Below, one piece after another: positions 44,726-53,341 of a stretch of DNA of 64,000 nt. The position numbers and the translations under genes were made by a program. The notes below the pieces were generated by a model. It had not been told where the DNA came from. It saw nothing but the letters and a program-made list of their open reading frames with translations, and did no database searches. The stretch covers positions 620,001 through 684,000 of the forward strand of contig NZ_JAQISN010000002.1 of NCBI RefSeq assembly GCF_037450285.1. The letters are read 5' to 3'. The first letter of the stretch is position 1, and every line of letters begins with the position of its first letter. This DNA comes from Erwinia sp. SLM-02 (lineage in GTDB: Bacteria; Pseudomonadota; Gammaproteobacteria; Enterobacterales; Enterobacteriaceae).

Positions 44726-46069
44726 TTACAGCACGCCCTGCGCCAGCATGGCATCGGCCACTTTCACGAAGCCCGCGATGTTTGCACCGTGAACGTAGTG
44801 AGTCTGCTTGCCTTCGCCGCCGTGCTCAACGCAGGCGTGGTGAATATCCAGCATGATGTGCTGCAGGCGGATATCCACTTTCTCAGCCTTCCAGCTCAGA
44901 CGCGCGGCGTTCTGTGCCATCTCCAGACCCGACGTTGCCACGCCACCGGCGTTAGCCGCTTTGCCCGGTGCAAACAGCACGCCCGCATCCAGGAAGGCGT
45001 CGGTTGCCGCGATGGTGGTTGGCATGTTCGCGCCTTCGGCAACGGCCTTCACGCCGTTGGCAATCAGCTGCTTAGCGGCAGGCAGATCCAGTTCGTTCTG
45101 CGTGGCGCACGGCAGCGCGATATCCACCGGCACGCTCCACGGCTGCTGGCCGGCGAGGTAAACCAGGTTGCGTTCGCGGGCGTAATCTTCCACGGTGCCG
45201 TAGCGCACGTTTTTGATCTCGGCCAGATGTGCCAGCTTCTCGGTGGTGAAGCCTTCTTCATCCACCACGGTACCGCCGGAATCGGAAGCGGTCACCACGC
45301 GGGCGCCCAGCTCCAGCGCCTTCTCAATGGCGTACTGTGCCACGTTACCGGCACCGGACACGGCAACGCGGCTGCCTTCGAAGCCCAGACCGTGACGCTT
45401 GAGCATCGCATCGGTGAAGTACACCAGGCCATAGCCGGTGGCTTCAGGGCGGATCAGGCTGCCGCCGAACGTCAGGCCCTTACCGGTGAACACGCAGCTG
45501 GTGTTGTTAGACAGCTTTTTCATCATCCCGGACATAAAGCCCACTTCACGGCCGCCCACGCCGATATCGCCCGCCGGCACATCGGTGTCCGGACCCAGAT
45601 GGCGATACAGTTCGGTCATCAACGCCTGGCAGAAGCGCATCACTTCCGCGTTGCTTTTGCCTTTCGGATTGAAGTCAGAACCGCCTTTGCCCCCGCCCAT
45701 AGGCAGCGTGGTCAGGGCATTTTTAAAGGTTTGTTCAAAGCCGAGGAACTTCAGAATGGACAGGTTTACAGAAGGATGGAAGCGCATGCCGCCTTTGAAA
45801 GGCCCAATGGCAGAGCTGAACTGTACGCGCCATGCGCGGTTCACCTGTACCTGGCCGCGATCGTCGGTCCAGGCTACGCGAAACTGAATGGCTCGCTCTG
45901 GTTCCACCAAACGCTCCAGCAGTCCCTGCTCCTGATACTGCGGGTTCTGTTCCAGAAACGGCCACAGAGAGGTAAAGACTTCACGTACCGCCTGCAGGTA
46001 TTCCGGTTGATTAGGGTCACGCTGTTGGACGGAGGTTAGAAACGACTCCAGAGAGTTAAAACCTTTCAT
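44726..46069 (-). CDS. gdhA: NADP-specific glutamate dehydrogenase
   Basis: A cytoplasmic hexameric enzyme making glutamate from 2-oxoglutarate, ammonia and NADPH. The 447 residues equal E. coli GdhA in length and align throughout, with TTLPMGGGKGGSDF near residue 120 (catalytic lysine region), GDIGVGGREVGFM near residue 165 and the nucleotide fold AVSGAGNVAQYA near residue 240. The ATG at 46069 has an AGGA site; the frame is open ten codons further up. The leader region is unusually long. Confidence 0.97.
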   Translation of the reverse strand: MKGFNSLESFLTSVQQRDPNQPEYLQAVREVFTSLWPFLEQNPQYQEQGLLERLVEPERAIQFRVAWTDDRGQVQVNRAWRVQFSSAIGPFKGGMRFHPSVNLSILKFLGFEQTFKNALTTLPMGGGKGGSDFNPKGKSNAEVMRFCQALMTELYRHLGPDTDVPAGDIGVGGREVGFMSGMMKKLSNNTSCVFTGKGLTFGGSLIRPEATGYGLVYFTDAMLKRHGLGFEGSRVAVSGAGNVAQYAIEKALELGARVVTASDSGGTVVDEEGFTTEKLAHLAEIKNVRYGTVEDYARERNLVYLAGQQPWSVPVDIALPCATQNELDLPAAKQLIANGVKAVAEGANMPTTIAATDAFLDAGVLFAPGKAANAGGVATSGLEMAQNAARLSWKAEKVDIRLQHIMLDIHHACVEHGGEGKQTHYVHGANIAGFVKVADAMLAQGVL

Positions 46070-46928
46070 TACTAAATCCTTCTGACTGTGGGCTGTCACC
46101 GGAGCTAATTAAGAGTTATTTGAATAGCCAGTGAGGTAATATTGTGCGTCAACGACTATATCACCGCTTTTCCCGCGCACAACAAAAAAGTTTTCAACCT
46201 TAAATTCTTAAAGTGCTATATCCGCGAAATCATCAGGGGAAAAACTTAACTAAGAATCAGGCTCAACGGCACAACCGGCGCGGGTTCCGGAGGATCTGAT
46301 AGTAATTAAACTACCCAAAACAAGACATGAAGCCACATTGTCAAACCATCGTAATTACATGAAGTTACGAGAATCTATAAGAAAAAATTATGACGACCAA
46401 ATGTTAATTAAAGTTAATCATAGCCAGAAAAACCCTTTTAATTAACGCGGACAAATAACGATAAATATAAAAGCCATAAGATTGACAAAAATGAATAAGA
46501 AAGAATAAAAACGACCATCATCAATATATGAAATTAGTTTTTAAAAGGTAAGAGGGTTTTATTTTAATAAGTCTGCTCCCGGCACCACCTCAGAAATTAC
46601 AATGATAAAATATCGTAATAAAAATGATTTTAAGTGTATTCAACCAGGTGAACGGGGCTAAACCCCCTGAGTATCCGGCTGATTCACCCCATCAGGCGGA
46701 TCGGCCATCATGATATTTTTCAAGAAAACATGCGTTTGCTCAGCCGGACTCCCGCGAGGAACGCACCGGCAGGAGAGAGAAATTAATCTAAATGGCGGTC
46801 TTCCTGCCCTGCGGAAATTATCGGTTTCTGTTCGACCGGGGCAAAAAAAAATGATTTAGCGGGCAGGAAACGTCAGGCCGTTAATAACAGAATGCCGGCA
46901 TAAAAGCCGTGCACTCCGTATCGCGGTG
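46070..46928. other. Long AT-rich gene-free region upstream of gdhA
   Basis: An 859-bp stretch with no credible ORF on either strand. The central 250 bases (about 46300-46560) are strongly AT-rich, in contrast to the GC-rich surroundings. It should carry the gdhA promoter and the 3' end of the LacI transcript. I cannot identify a defined RNA or binding site in it. Confidence 0.6.
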
Positions 46929-47951
46929 CTATTTCAGGCGATTCTTCAGATGGGATCGCCGGATGCGAATTTCACCTTTGCGCCACTCCCCTTCCGGCGT
47001 TGCCCGATCGTCAATCAGCCGGTTAAGCGCCTCGGCGATCAGCAAATCAATCCGCTGGCTGAAGGTGGTTAGCTGCCAGCCCTCGGCGGCGGCTTCATCG
47101 ATGTCATCAAAGCCGACAATGGCAATATCACCCTGATGACCGGCCAGCCGCAGCGCTTCCAGCGCGCCCAGCGCCAGAATATCGTTCTCACAAAACAGCG
47201 CATCTACCCGCTGCTCTGCGGGCACCGACTGCAGATAGTCGGCCATCGCCCGATAGCCCGAATGCCGATCGTAATGCCCGGCGGTCAGCAGCACATCGGA
47301 ACGCAATCCCCCCTCCTGCAGTCGGCCGCTGTAGCCCTGCATTCGCTGTAGATGATCGTTGTGGGTGTCCGGCCCTCTGATGTAACCGAAACGCCGATAT
47401 CCCTGCTGCATCAGCAGGCTGGCAATATCGCGCCCCGCCTGGTGACCGTTGATATTGACCACGTCGATATCTTCCGCGTCGTTGTTGCGGCACACCTGCA
47501 CCAGCGGAATATGCAGCATATCGTTGGCCACGGCGATCAGCTCATCGGTTAACAGCGTGCCGAGAAACAGGATCCCGTCCACCTGCAGCTGGTCGGCCAT
47601 GGTCATCACCGAGGTGTAGTTTTCGCCCGGGGTAATATTCAGCGTCAGCGCCATGCAGCCGCGGCGCTGGAGCTGGCGGGTAACGGCGTCAAGCAGCATC
47701 ATCAGATGCGGGTTTTTCAACTCGTCGATAACCACACCGATGATGTTGGTTTTCTTCTTCGACAGGCTGCGCGCCAGCAGGTTTGGCCGGTAGCCCAGCT
47801 CGCTTGCCGCGGCCAGGACCTTCTCGCGCGAGCGATCGGAAACGGATGCGCCCGGCGTAAAAGCGCGTGAAACCGTCCATTTCGAGACGCCCGCCCGTTT
47901 GGCGACGTCGTTCGCGGTGGTTTTATGGTGCATTTTTGCTCTAGTGGTCAT
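46929..47951 (-). CDS. LacI-family repressor of the adjacent sugar island
   Basis: A 340-residue LacI/GalR-type regulator: helix-turn-helix at residues 12-35 (TANDVAKRAGVSKWTVSRAFT) with the hinge helix YRPNLLARSLSKKK near residue 55, then a periplasmic-binding-protein-like sensor domain. It is divergent from the binding-protein gene. Four palindromes of the kind bound by LacI proteins (TGCAnnCGGnTGCA) lie in front of the two transcription units, one pair each, so it almost certainly controls them and may control itself. The effector is probably the sugar or its derivative. The true start may be the ATG at 47933. Confidence 0.92.
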   Translation of the reverse strand: MTTRAKMHHKTTANDVAKRAGVSKWTVSRAFTPGASVSDRSREKVLAAASELGYRPNLLARSLSKKKTNIIGVVIDELKNPHLMMLLDAVTRQLQRRGCMALTLNITPGENYTSVMTMADQLQVDGILFLGTLLTDELIAVANDMLHIPLVQVCRNNDAEDIDVVNINGHQAGRDIASLLMQQGYRRFGYIRGPDTHNDHLQRMQGYSGRLQEGGLRSDVLLTAGHYDRHSGYRAMADYLQSVPAEQRVDALFCENDILALGALEALRLAGHQGDIAIVGFDDIDEAAAEGWQLTTFSQRIDLLIAEALNRLIDDRATPEGEWRKGEIRIRRSHLKNRLK

Positions 47952-48032
47952 AGCCCCTGCGTTTCAGAGTTTGCTCAGTCTGCCCCTGCATTGAACGCTA
48001 AACGTGGTGGAAAAGGAACCGAAAAAATAAAA

Positions 48033-48046
48033 TGCAATCGGGTGCA
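48033..48046. promoter_or_regulatory. LacI-type operator O1
   Basis: TGCAATCGGGTGCA, a near-palindrome between the repressor gene and the binding-protein gene. It differs from the perfect O3/O4 sequence in two bases. It precedes a promoter-like block with TTGACT. Confidence 0.85.
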
Positions 48047-48178
48047 AAATGTTAATTTTTTGTGATCAAGAGCGGTGATTTTCACTTTCGGTGATTGACT
48101 ATTTTTTAGGCGTGGAAGACATTCCCCTCACTCCCCCGGCGAAAAAAGACTATTTTTCCGGTTGAGTACCCCTCTGAC

Positions 48179-48192
48179 TGCACCCGGTTGCA
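48179..48192. promoter_or_regulatory. LacI-type operator O2
   Basis: TGCACCCGGTTGCA, one base from the perfect palindrome, 47 bp before the binding-protein start and 146 bp centre-to-centre from O1. Confidence 0.88.
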
Positions 48193-48238
48193 TTCGCCCG
48201 ACGAATCAGCCGACAACCTTATGATATGGAATAAAAAA

Positions 48239-49162
48239 ATGAAAAATATCAAAGTGCTGCTGTTGATGTTCTGTTCGCTGTTTATGTTCCAGGCCCAGGC
48301 CAAAAGCTATCAGGTCGGCGTGGCCCTGGCGAATTTCGATTTAAACTTCGTTTCCATACTGCGCACGCAAATGATTGGCGAACTCAAAAATCAGGGAATG
48401 AACGGCCAGTTCTCCGATGCCAAAGGTGACGTGGCGTTACAGATCCAGCAGGTGGACGATTTTATCAACCAGGGGGTGGATGCGATTATCCTCAACCCGG
48501 TGGATACCCAGGGCGTGAAACCGGCGATGGATGCCGCCAAACGTGCCGGTATTCCGCTGATCTTTGTTAACCGCAAGCCGGAAGTGAAGCTCGAAGGCAT
48601 GCAGGCCTACGTCGGATCCGACTCGGCGCTCAGCGGACGGATGCAGATGGAAGAGCTGGCGAAAAAAATGAACTACAAGGGCAACGTGGCCATCCTGATG
48701 GGTGCGCTTTCCACCGAAGAAGCCCGCGAGCGTACCCGCGCGGTTGAAGAGGTAATTGCAAAGCATAAAGATATGAAAGTTATCGAAAAACAGAGCGCAA
48801 AATGGCAGCGTAACGAAGCGGTTGACGTCACCTCCAGCTGGCTGCTGAACGGCACGGCGATCGACGGTATTGCCGCCAACAACGACGAAATGGCCATCGG
48901 CGCGATTATGGCGCTGAACCAGGCGAAGCGCAGCAATATCGCGGTCGCGGGTATCGACGGCACCCCCGACGGACTGCAGTTTATCAAAAATGGCGAAATG
49001 GCCGTGACCATCTTCCAGGACGCAAAAGGCCAGGCTATCGGGTCGGTCAAAGTGACCAAAGCGATGCTGGAAAAACAGCCAACGGAAGCCTACAACTGGA
49101 TCCCTTACGAAGTCGTGACCAAACAGAACTACGCCAGCTTTGCCGAGAGAAATGCGAAGTAA
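48239..49162 (+). CDS. Periplasmic sugar-binding protein, orphan
   Basis: A 307-residue periplasmic binding protein of the RbsB type. The signal peptide MKNIKVLLLMFCSLFMFQAQA is followed by a mature protein with QVGVALANFDLNFVSILRTQM, then QVDDFINQGVDAIILNPVDTQGVKPA near residue 80 and GIAANNDEMAIGAIMALNQA near residue 220, all typical of ribose/galactose/inositol receptors. No ABC ATPase or permease gene is next to it. The next genes encode enzymes and an MFS importer. It may serve a transporter elsewhere or be a remnant. Expression should be controlled by O1/O2. Confidence 0.9.
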   Translation: MKNIKVLLLMFCSLFMFQAQAKSYQVGVALANFDLNFVSILRTQMIGELKNQGMNGQFSDAKGDVALQIQQVDDFINQGVDAIILNPVDTQGVKPAMDAAKRAGIPLIFVNRKPEVKLEGMQAYVGSDSALSGRMQMEELAKKMNYKGNVAILMGALSTEEARERTRAVEEVIAKHKDMKVIEKQSAKWQRNEAVDVTSSWLLNGTAIDGIAANNDEMAIGAIMALNQAKRSNIAVAGIDGTPDGLQFIKNGEMAVTIFQDAKGQAIGSVKVTKAMLEKQPTEAYNWIPYEVVTKQNYASFAERNAK

Positions 49163-49236
49163 CTCACAGTAAACACCTGTTTTAATTACGGATAACTCAC
49201 ATATCACAGTGGATGCCCCTTCGAAACATCCACTTT

Positions 49237-49250
49237 TGCACCCGGGTGCA
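49237..49250. promoter_or_regulatory. LacI-type operator O3
   Basis: Perfect palindrome TGCACCCGGGTGCA, extended to 16 bp by flanking T/A. It lies just after the binding-protein gene and starts a block that resembles the O1 block. Confidence 0.93.
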
Positions 49251-49394
49251 ATTTGTTGAATTTTTGTGATCCAGATGGTGAATTTTGCATCAGCTCGATT
49301 GACTTAATCTTCGCCATCTCTAAAAGTGCAGTACATGACAAGCAACGGCAACACCGCTTATCACCGTCTGTGAAACCCGATAAACATCCTTTTT

Positions 49395-49408
49395 TGCACC
49401 CGGGTGCA
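49395..49408. promoter_or_regulatory. LacI-type operator O4
   Basis: Perfect palindrome TGCACCCGGGTGCA, extended to 20 bp by flanking TTT/AAA, 23 bp before the dehydrogenase start and 158 bp centre-to-centre from O3. Confidence 0.95.
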
Positions 49409-49430
49409 AAACAACATTCAGGAGTCAGAT

Positions 49431-50609
49431 ATGCTTAACGGCGAAAGAAAAATCCCTCGTCCTCTGCGCTGGGCCATGATCGGCGGCGGGCGCCTGAGCC
49501 AGGTTGGCTACAAGCACCGCAGCGGTGCGCTGCGTGATAACACCGCCTATCAGCTGGTAGCCTGCGCCTTTGATATCGATGCCGAACGCGGCCGCGATTT
49601 CGGCGTCAACCTCGGCGTGGCGGCAGAGCGCTGCTACGACACCTACCAGCAGCTGCTGGCGGAAGAAGCGAAGCGCGAAGACGGCATCGAAGTAGTGACC
49701 ATCGCCACGCCAAACGGCACCCACTATGAAATCACCAAAGCCGCGCTGAACGCCGGTATCCACGTGATTTGCGAAAAGCCGCTGTTCTTCACCACCGCAG
49801 AAGCGCGTGAAATCAAAGCGCTGGCGGCGGAAAAAGGGCTGATTGTTGGCGTGACCTACGGCTTCTCCGGCCATCCGCTGCTGATGCAGATGCGGGCGAT
49901 GATCGCCAGTGGCGAAATCGGCGATGTGCGCATGGTCGAACTGCAGTACACCCACGGCTTCAGCGCTAACGACAGCGCCGACAAATTCAGCGAATCGCAG
50001 AAATGGCGCGTGGATCCGAAAATTGCCGGACCGACGTTCGTGCTGGGCGACATCGCCACCCATACCTTCTACATCTCTCAGCTGGTGCTGCCGGAGCTGC
50101 ATATCAAATCGCTGCTGTGCGACCGTCAGAGCTTTATCCCGTCGCGCGCGCCGCTGGAAGATAACGCCATGGTGCTGATGCACTACGAAGGCGGTGCGGT
50201 TGGCCGTATGTGGGCCTCCTCCATCAACGCCGGTTCTATGGACAGCCAGTTCATCCGCGTGATTGGTTCCAAAGCCAGCCTGCAGTGGAGCGACTACAAC
50301 CCGGGCGAGCTGAAGTATGAAATTCAGGGCCAGCCGACGCAGACCATGCACCACGGTATGCCGTACCTCGACGAAAGCGCGCTGGCCGATGAACGCCTGG
50401 GCGCGCTGCACACCGAAGGACTGGCCGAGTCCTGGGCCAATATCTACCTGAAATTCGCCGTGGCCATCAGCGCGCAGCAGCGCGGCGACCGCCAGACGCT
50501 GGAAAACCTAATCTATCCCGATATCGACGCCGGTCTGGAAGGCGTTCGCTGGATTGAAAACTGTGTACGCTCCGCCGACAACGGCTCCACCTGGGTTAAC
50601 TACGAGTAA
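49431..50609 (+). CDS. Gfo/Idh/MocA-family sugar dehydrogenase
   Basis: A 392-residue NAD(P)-dependent oxidoreductase. The Rossmann fold opens with AMIGGGRLSQVGYKHRSGAL (residue 16) and has TIATPNGTHYEI near residue 90 and the family lysine in HVICEKPL near residue 115. The C-terminal sheet domain includes GDIATHTFYISQ near residue 205. Relatives oxidise inositols, glycosides (3-position) or sugar acids. The start follows CAGGAGTCAGAT. It heads an operon with the TIM-barrel gene 9 bp downstream, which fits sequential oxidation and isomerisation or hydrolysis of a sugar. Confidence 0.92.
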   Translation: MLNGERKIPRPLRWAMIGGGRLSQVGYKHRSGALRDNTAYQLVACAFDIDAERGRDFGVNLGVAAERCYDTYQQLLAEEAKREDGIEVVTIATPNGTHYEITKAALNAGIHVICEKPLFFTTAEAREIKALAAEKGLIVGVTYGFSGHPLLMQMRAMIASGEIGDVRMVELQYTHGFSANDSADKFSESQKWRVDPKIAGPTFVLGDIATHTFYISQLVLPELHIKSLLCDRQSFIPSRAPLEDNAMVLMHYEGGAVGRMWASSINAGSMDSQFIRVIGSKASLQWSDYNPGELKYEIQGQPTQTMHHGMPYLDESALADERLGALHTEGLAESWANIYLKFAVAISAQQRGDRQTLENLIYPDIDAGLEGVRWIENCVRSADNGSTWVNYE

Positions 50610-50618
50610 GGCTCCGCC

Positions 50619-51560
50619 ATGAAATTATCATTCTGTACCGACAGCCTGGGCCACCTGCCCTTCGAAGCAATGCTGGATAAACTGCTGGAGCTCGGCGTAA
50701 CCGGCGTGGAGATGACCACCGGCGGCTGGTCTTCCGCCCCGCACCTGCGCACCGACGAGCTGCTGGCCAGCCCGGCTAAGCGTCAGCAGGTTCTGCAGGC
50801 GCTGGAAAGCCGCGGTATGCAGATCGCCGCGCTGAACGTCTCCGGTAACCCGCTCGATCCGGGCGAACTGGGCCAGCGCCACAAAAGCGACACCGATAAA
50901 GCATTACAGCTGGCGGGCCACTTTGGCGTGAAGAAAATCGTGATGATGAGCGGCCTGCCGCCGGCCAGCCCGCAGGACACCATTCCAAACTGGATCACCT
51001 ATACCGTCAGCTGGCCGCCAACGCTGAAAAACTGCCTCGACTACCAGTGGAACGAAGTGGCGATCCCTTACTGGCAGGGGCTGGTTGCCCGGGCGAAAGA
51101 GTGCGGCGTGGAGAAGTTCGCGCTGGAAAACTTCAGCTCAATGCTGGTATGGAACCCGGAAACGCTGTTCCGCCTGCGCGATGCCGTGGGACCAACGGTC
51201 GGTCTGAACCTCGACCCGAGCCACCTGCTGTGGATGGGCGCTGACCCGATTGCCGCCGCCCGCGCCCTTGGCCCGGCTATCCATCACGTTCACGGCAAAG
51301 ACGTGCGTATGGAGCGCGGCCTGGTCGGCATCAACGGCCTGCTGGAAACCAAACCGGTGGAAGACGTCGCCAACCGCGCGTGGAACTACGTGGCCGTCGG
51401 CTGCGGCCAGGATCTGCAGTGGTGGAAGGAGTTCTTCTCGGTGGTTCGCATGATGGGCTACAACGACTGGGTTTCTCTGGAGATGGAAGATCTCACCATG
51501 TCGGTGGAAGCGGGCGTCACCTCCTCTATCGCCGCACTGCAACAAACCATCAGCCAGTAG
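50619..51560 (+). CDS. TIM-barrel sugar isomerase/epimerase
   Basis: A 313-residue protein of the xylose-isomerase-like (AP endonuclease 2) TIM-barrel family. The likely metal ligands are in FALENFS near residue 172, NLDPSHLLW near residue 198, HVHGKD near residue 225 and SLEMEDL near residue 286. Family members act as epimerases, isomerases or 3-keto-glycoside lyases, often next to a Gfo/Idh/MocA dehydrogenase, as here and as in E. coli ycjRS. The exact substrate cannot be read. Confidence 0.9.
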   Translation: MKLSFCTDSLGHLPFEAMLDKLLELGVTGVEMTTGGWSSAPHLRTDELLASPAKRQQVLQALESRGMQIAALNVSGNPLDPGELGQRHKSDTDKALQLAGHFGVKKIVMMSGLPPASPQDTIPNWITYTVSWPPTLKNCLDYQWNEVAIPYWQGLVARAKECGVEKFALENFSSMLVWNPETLFRLRDAVGPTVGLNLDPSHLLWMGADPIAAARALGPAIHHVHGKDVRMERGLVGINGLLETKPVEDVANRAWNYVAVGCGQDLQWWKEFFSVVRMMGYNDWVSLEMEDLTMSVEAGVTSSIAALQQTISQ

Positions 51561-51671
51561 TTCTGCTCTCCGGTGGCCGCCGCGCGCGGCCACCCGCATC
51601 CTTCATTTCAATCCCCGACTGGCCCATAACAACCACACCACATAGCCCAGTCTTTATCCGGAGTGTGAATT

Positions 51672-53150
51672 TTGGAACATTACATCTCTAAAAATCCGGC
51701 ATCTGGCCCTAACAGTAAAACCCGGACCGAACCCTTAGTGAAAGTGATCACCGCCATCGCCACCCTCGGCGGCCTGCTGTTTGGTTACGATACCGGGGTG
51801 ATCTCCGGTGCTTTGCTGTTTATGGGGCCGGAGCTGCAGCTAACGCCCTTTACCACCGGGCTGGTCACCAGCTCCCTGCTGGTCGGTGCGGCCACCGGCG
51901 CGCTGGTGTCCGGTAGCCTGGCCGATCGGCTCGGGCGGCGGAAAATCATTCTGATCCTGGCGATTATCTTCGCCGTCGGCGCGCTCGGTACGGCGATGGC
52001 CCCTAACCTGGAGGTCATGCTGATTTCCAGGTTGATCCTCGGCCTCGCCGTGGGCGGCGCGGGCACCACGGTGCCGGTCTACCTGGCCGAAATTGCCCCG
52101 GCAAACCGGCGCGGCCAACTGGTATCCATCAGCGAGCTGATGATCGTGACCGGGCAGATGCTGGCCTATATGTCCAACTTCGCCTTTAACGAAATCTGGG
52201 GCGGCGAACACACCTGGCGCTGGATGCTGGGCATCGCCACGCTGCCTGCGGTGCTGCTGTGGTTCGGCATGTTGTACATGCCGGACACGCCGCGCTGGTA
52301 CGCGCTGAAGGGCCGCTTTGCCGAGGCGCGCGACGTGCTGAACCGCACCCGGGCGAAGGAAGACGTGGACTGGGAGATGATGGAGATCGAAGAAACCATG
52401 ACCGCCCAGGCACAGGAAAAAGGTTCACTGCGCGACCTGCGCGTGCCGTGGATGCGCAAAGTGTTTCTGATCGGCGTGGGCTTCGCCTTCTTCCATGCGG
52501 CAACGGCGGTGAACAGCATCATGTATTACGCCCCGGTTATTCTGCAAAACACCGGCATGAGCACCAACGCGGCGCTGTTCGCCACCATCGCCAACGGCGT
52601 CGTTTCGGTGATTATGGTGATGATTGGCATTCTGCTGCTGGGCTACATCGGGCGACGGAAAATGGCCGCGCTGGGGCAGATTGGCTGCACCTGCTGCCTG
52701 TTCCTGCTGGCGGGGATCTCGGCGTTTATGCCGGAGCATATTGGCAGCGAGGTCAACCTGCTGCGCAGCTATCTGATCTTAGGCTCGATGCTGCTGTTCC
52801 TGTGCTTTATGCAGGGTGCCTACGCGCCGGTGATCTGGCTGATGCTGTCCGAAATGTTTCCGGCGAAAATTCGCGGCATCTGCATGGGCGGCGCGGTGTT
52901 TGCCCTGTGGTGCTCTAACGTGATCATCGCCCTGTCGTTCCCGGTACTGCTGGCGTCGTTCGGGCTGGCCAGCACCTTTGCGATTTACGGCGCGGTGGGC
53001 ATCGTAGGCATTATCTTCGTGCTGAAATATATCCCGGAAACCCGCAACCGCAGCCTGGAGCAGATCGAGCACTATCTGCGTGATAAGTATGACGAAGAGA
53101 GTGCGCTGAAAGCGCAAAAGCGCCAGAAGACGGCACGCCAGGCGGGCTGA
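51672..53150 (+). CDS. Sugar-porter MFS transporter
   Basis: A 492-residue sugar:proton symporter with twelve membrane segments. Hallmarks are GGLLFGYDTGVISGAL near residue 34, the DRLGRRK motif near residue 85, GAGTTVPVYLAEIAPANRRG near residue 128, PDTPRWY near residue 210 and a final PETRNRSLEQIE near residue 455. It is closest in style to the myo-inositol/xylose/galactose porters (IolT, XylE, GalP). The start is a TTG with GGAG eight bases upstream; the first in-frame ATG would remove the first membrane segment. It probably brings in the substrate of the two enzymes before it. Confidence 0.92.
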   Translation: MEHYISKNPASGPNSKTRTEPLVKVITAIATLGGLLFGYDTGVISGALLFMGPELQLTPFTTGLVTSSLLVGAATGALVSGSLADRLGRRKIILILAIIFAVGALGTAMAPNLEVMLISRLILGLAVGGAGTTVPVYLAEIAPANRRGQLVSISELMIVTGQMLAYMSNFAFNEIWGGEHTWRWMLGIATLPAVLLWFGMLYMPDTPRWYALKGRFAEARDVLNRTRAKEDVDWEMMEIEETMTAQAQEKGSLRDLRVPWMRKVFLIGVGFAFFHAATAVNSIMYYAPVILQNTGMSTNAALFATIANGVVSVIMVMIGILLLGYIGRRKMAALGQIGCTCCLFLLAGISAFMPEHIGSEVNLLRSYLILGSMLLFLCFMQGAYAPVIWLMLSEMFPAKIRGICMGGAVFALWCSNVIIALSFPVLLASFGLASTFAIYGAVGIVGIIFVLKYIPETRNRSLEQIEHYLRDKYDEESALKAQKRQKTARQAG

Positions 53151-53229
53151 CGGGCTTGTGAAACCAGGGTGCAGGCCGGGTAGCAGTAAAAAGTAAATGT
53201 CCCGATCGTGCAAAGTCGGGATAAACCCA

Positions 53230-53268
53230 GGGAAACGGGCCGTGGCAGAACGTTACGGCCCGTTTCCC
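53230..53268. terminator. Hairpin between the sugar island and gutQ
   Basis: GGGAAACGGGCCGT and ACGGCCCGTTTCCC form a perfect 14-bp stem. A second stem (TCCCGA/TCGGGA) lies just left at about 53201-53222. They separate convergent genes. Confidence 0.75.
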
Positions 53269-53341
53269 TTCCCGGGTCTGGCGCACCTGGCCGACATCGC
53301 CCCCTGCGCTGCCCACTCTCGCACCCCGCCCGCGCGGACGC

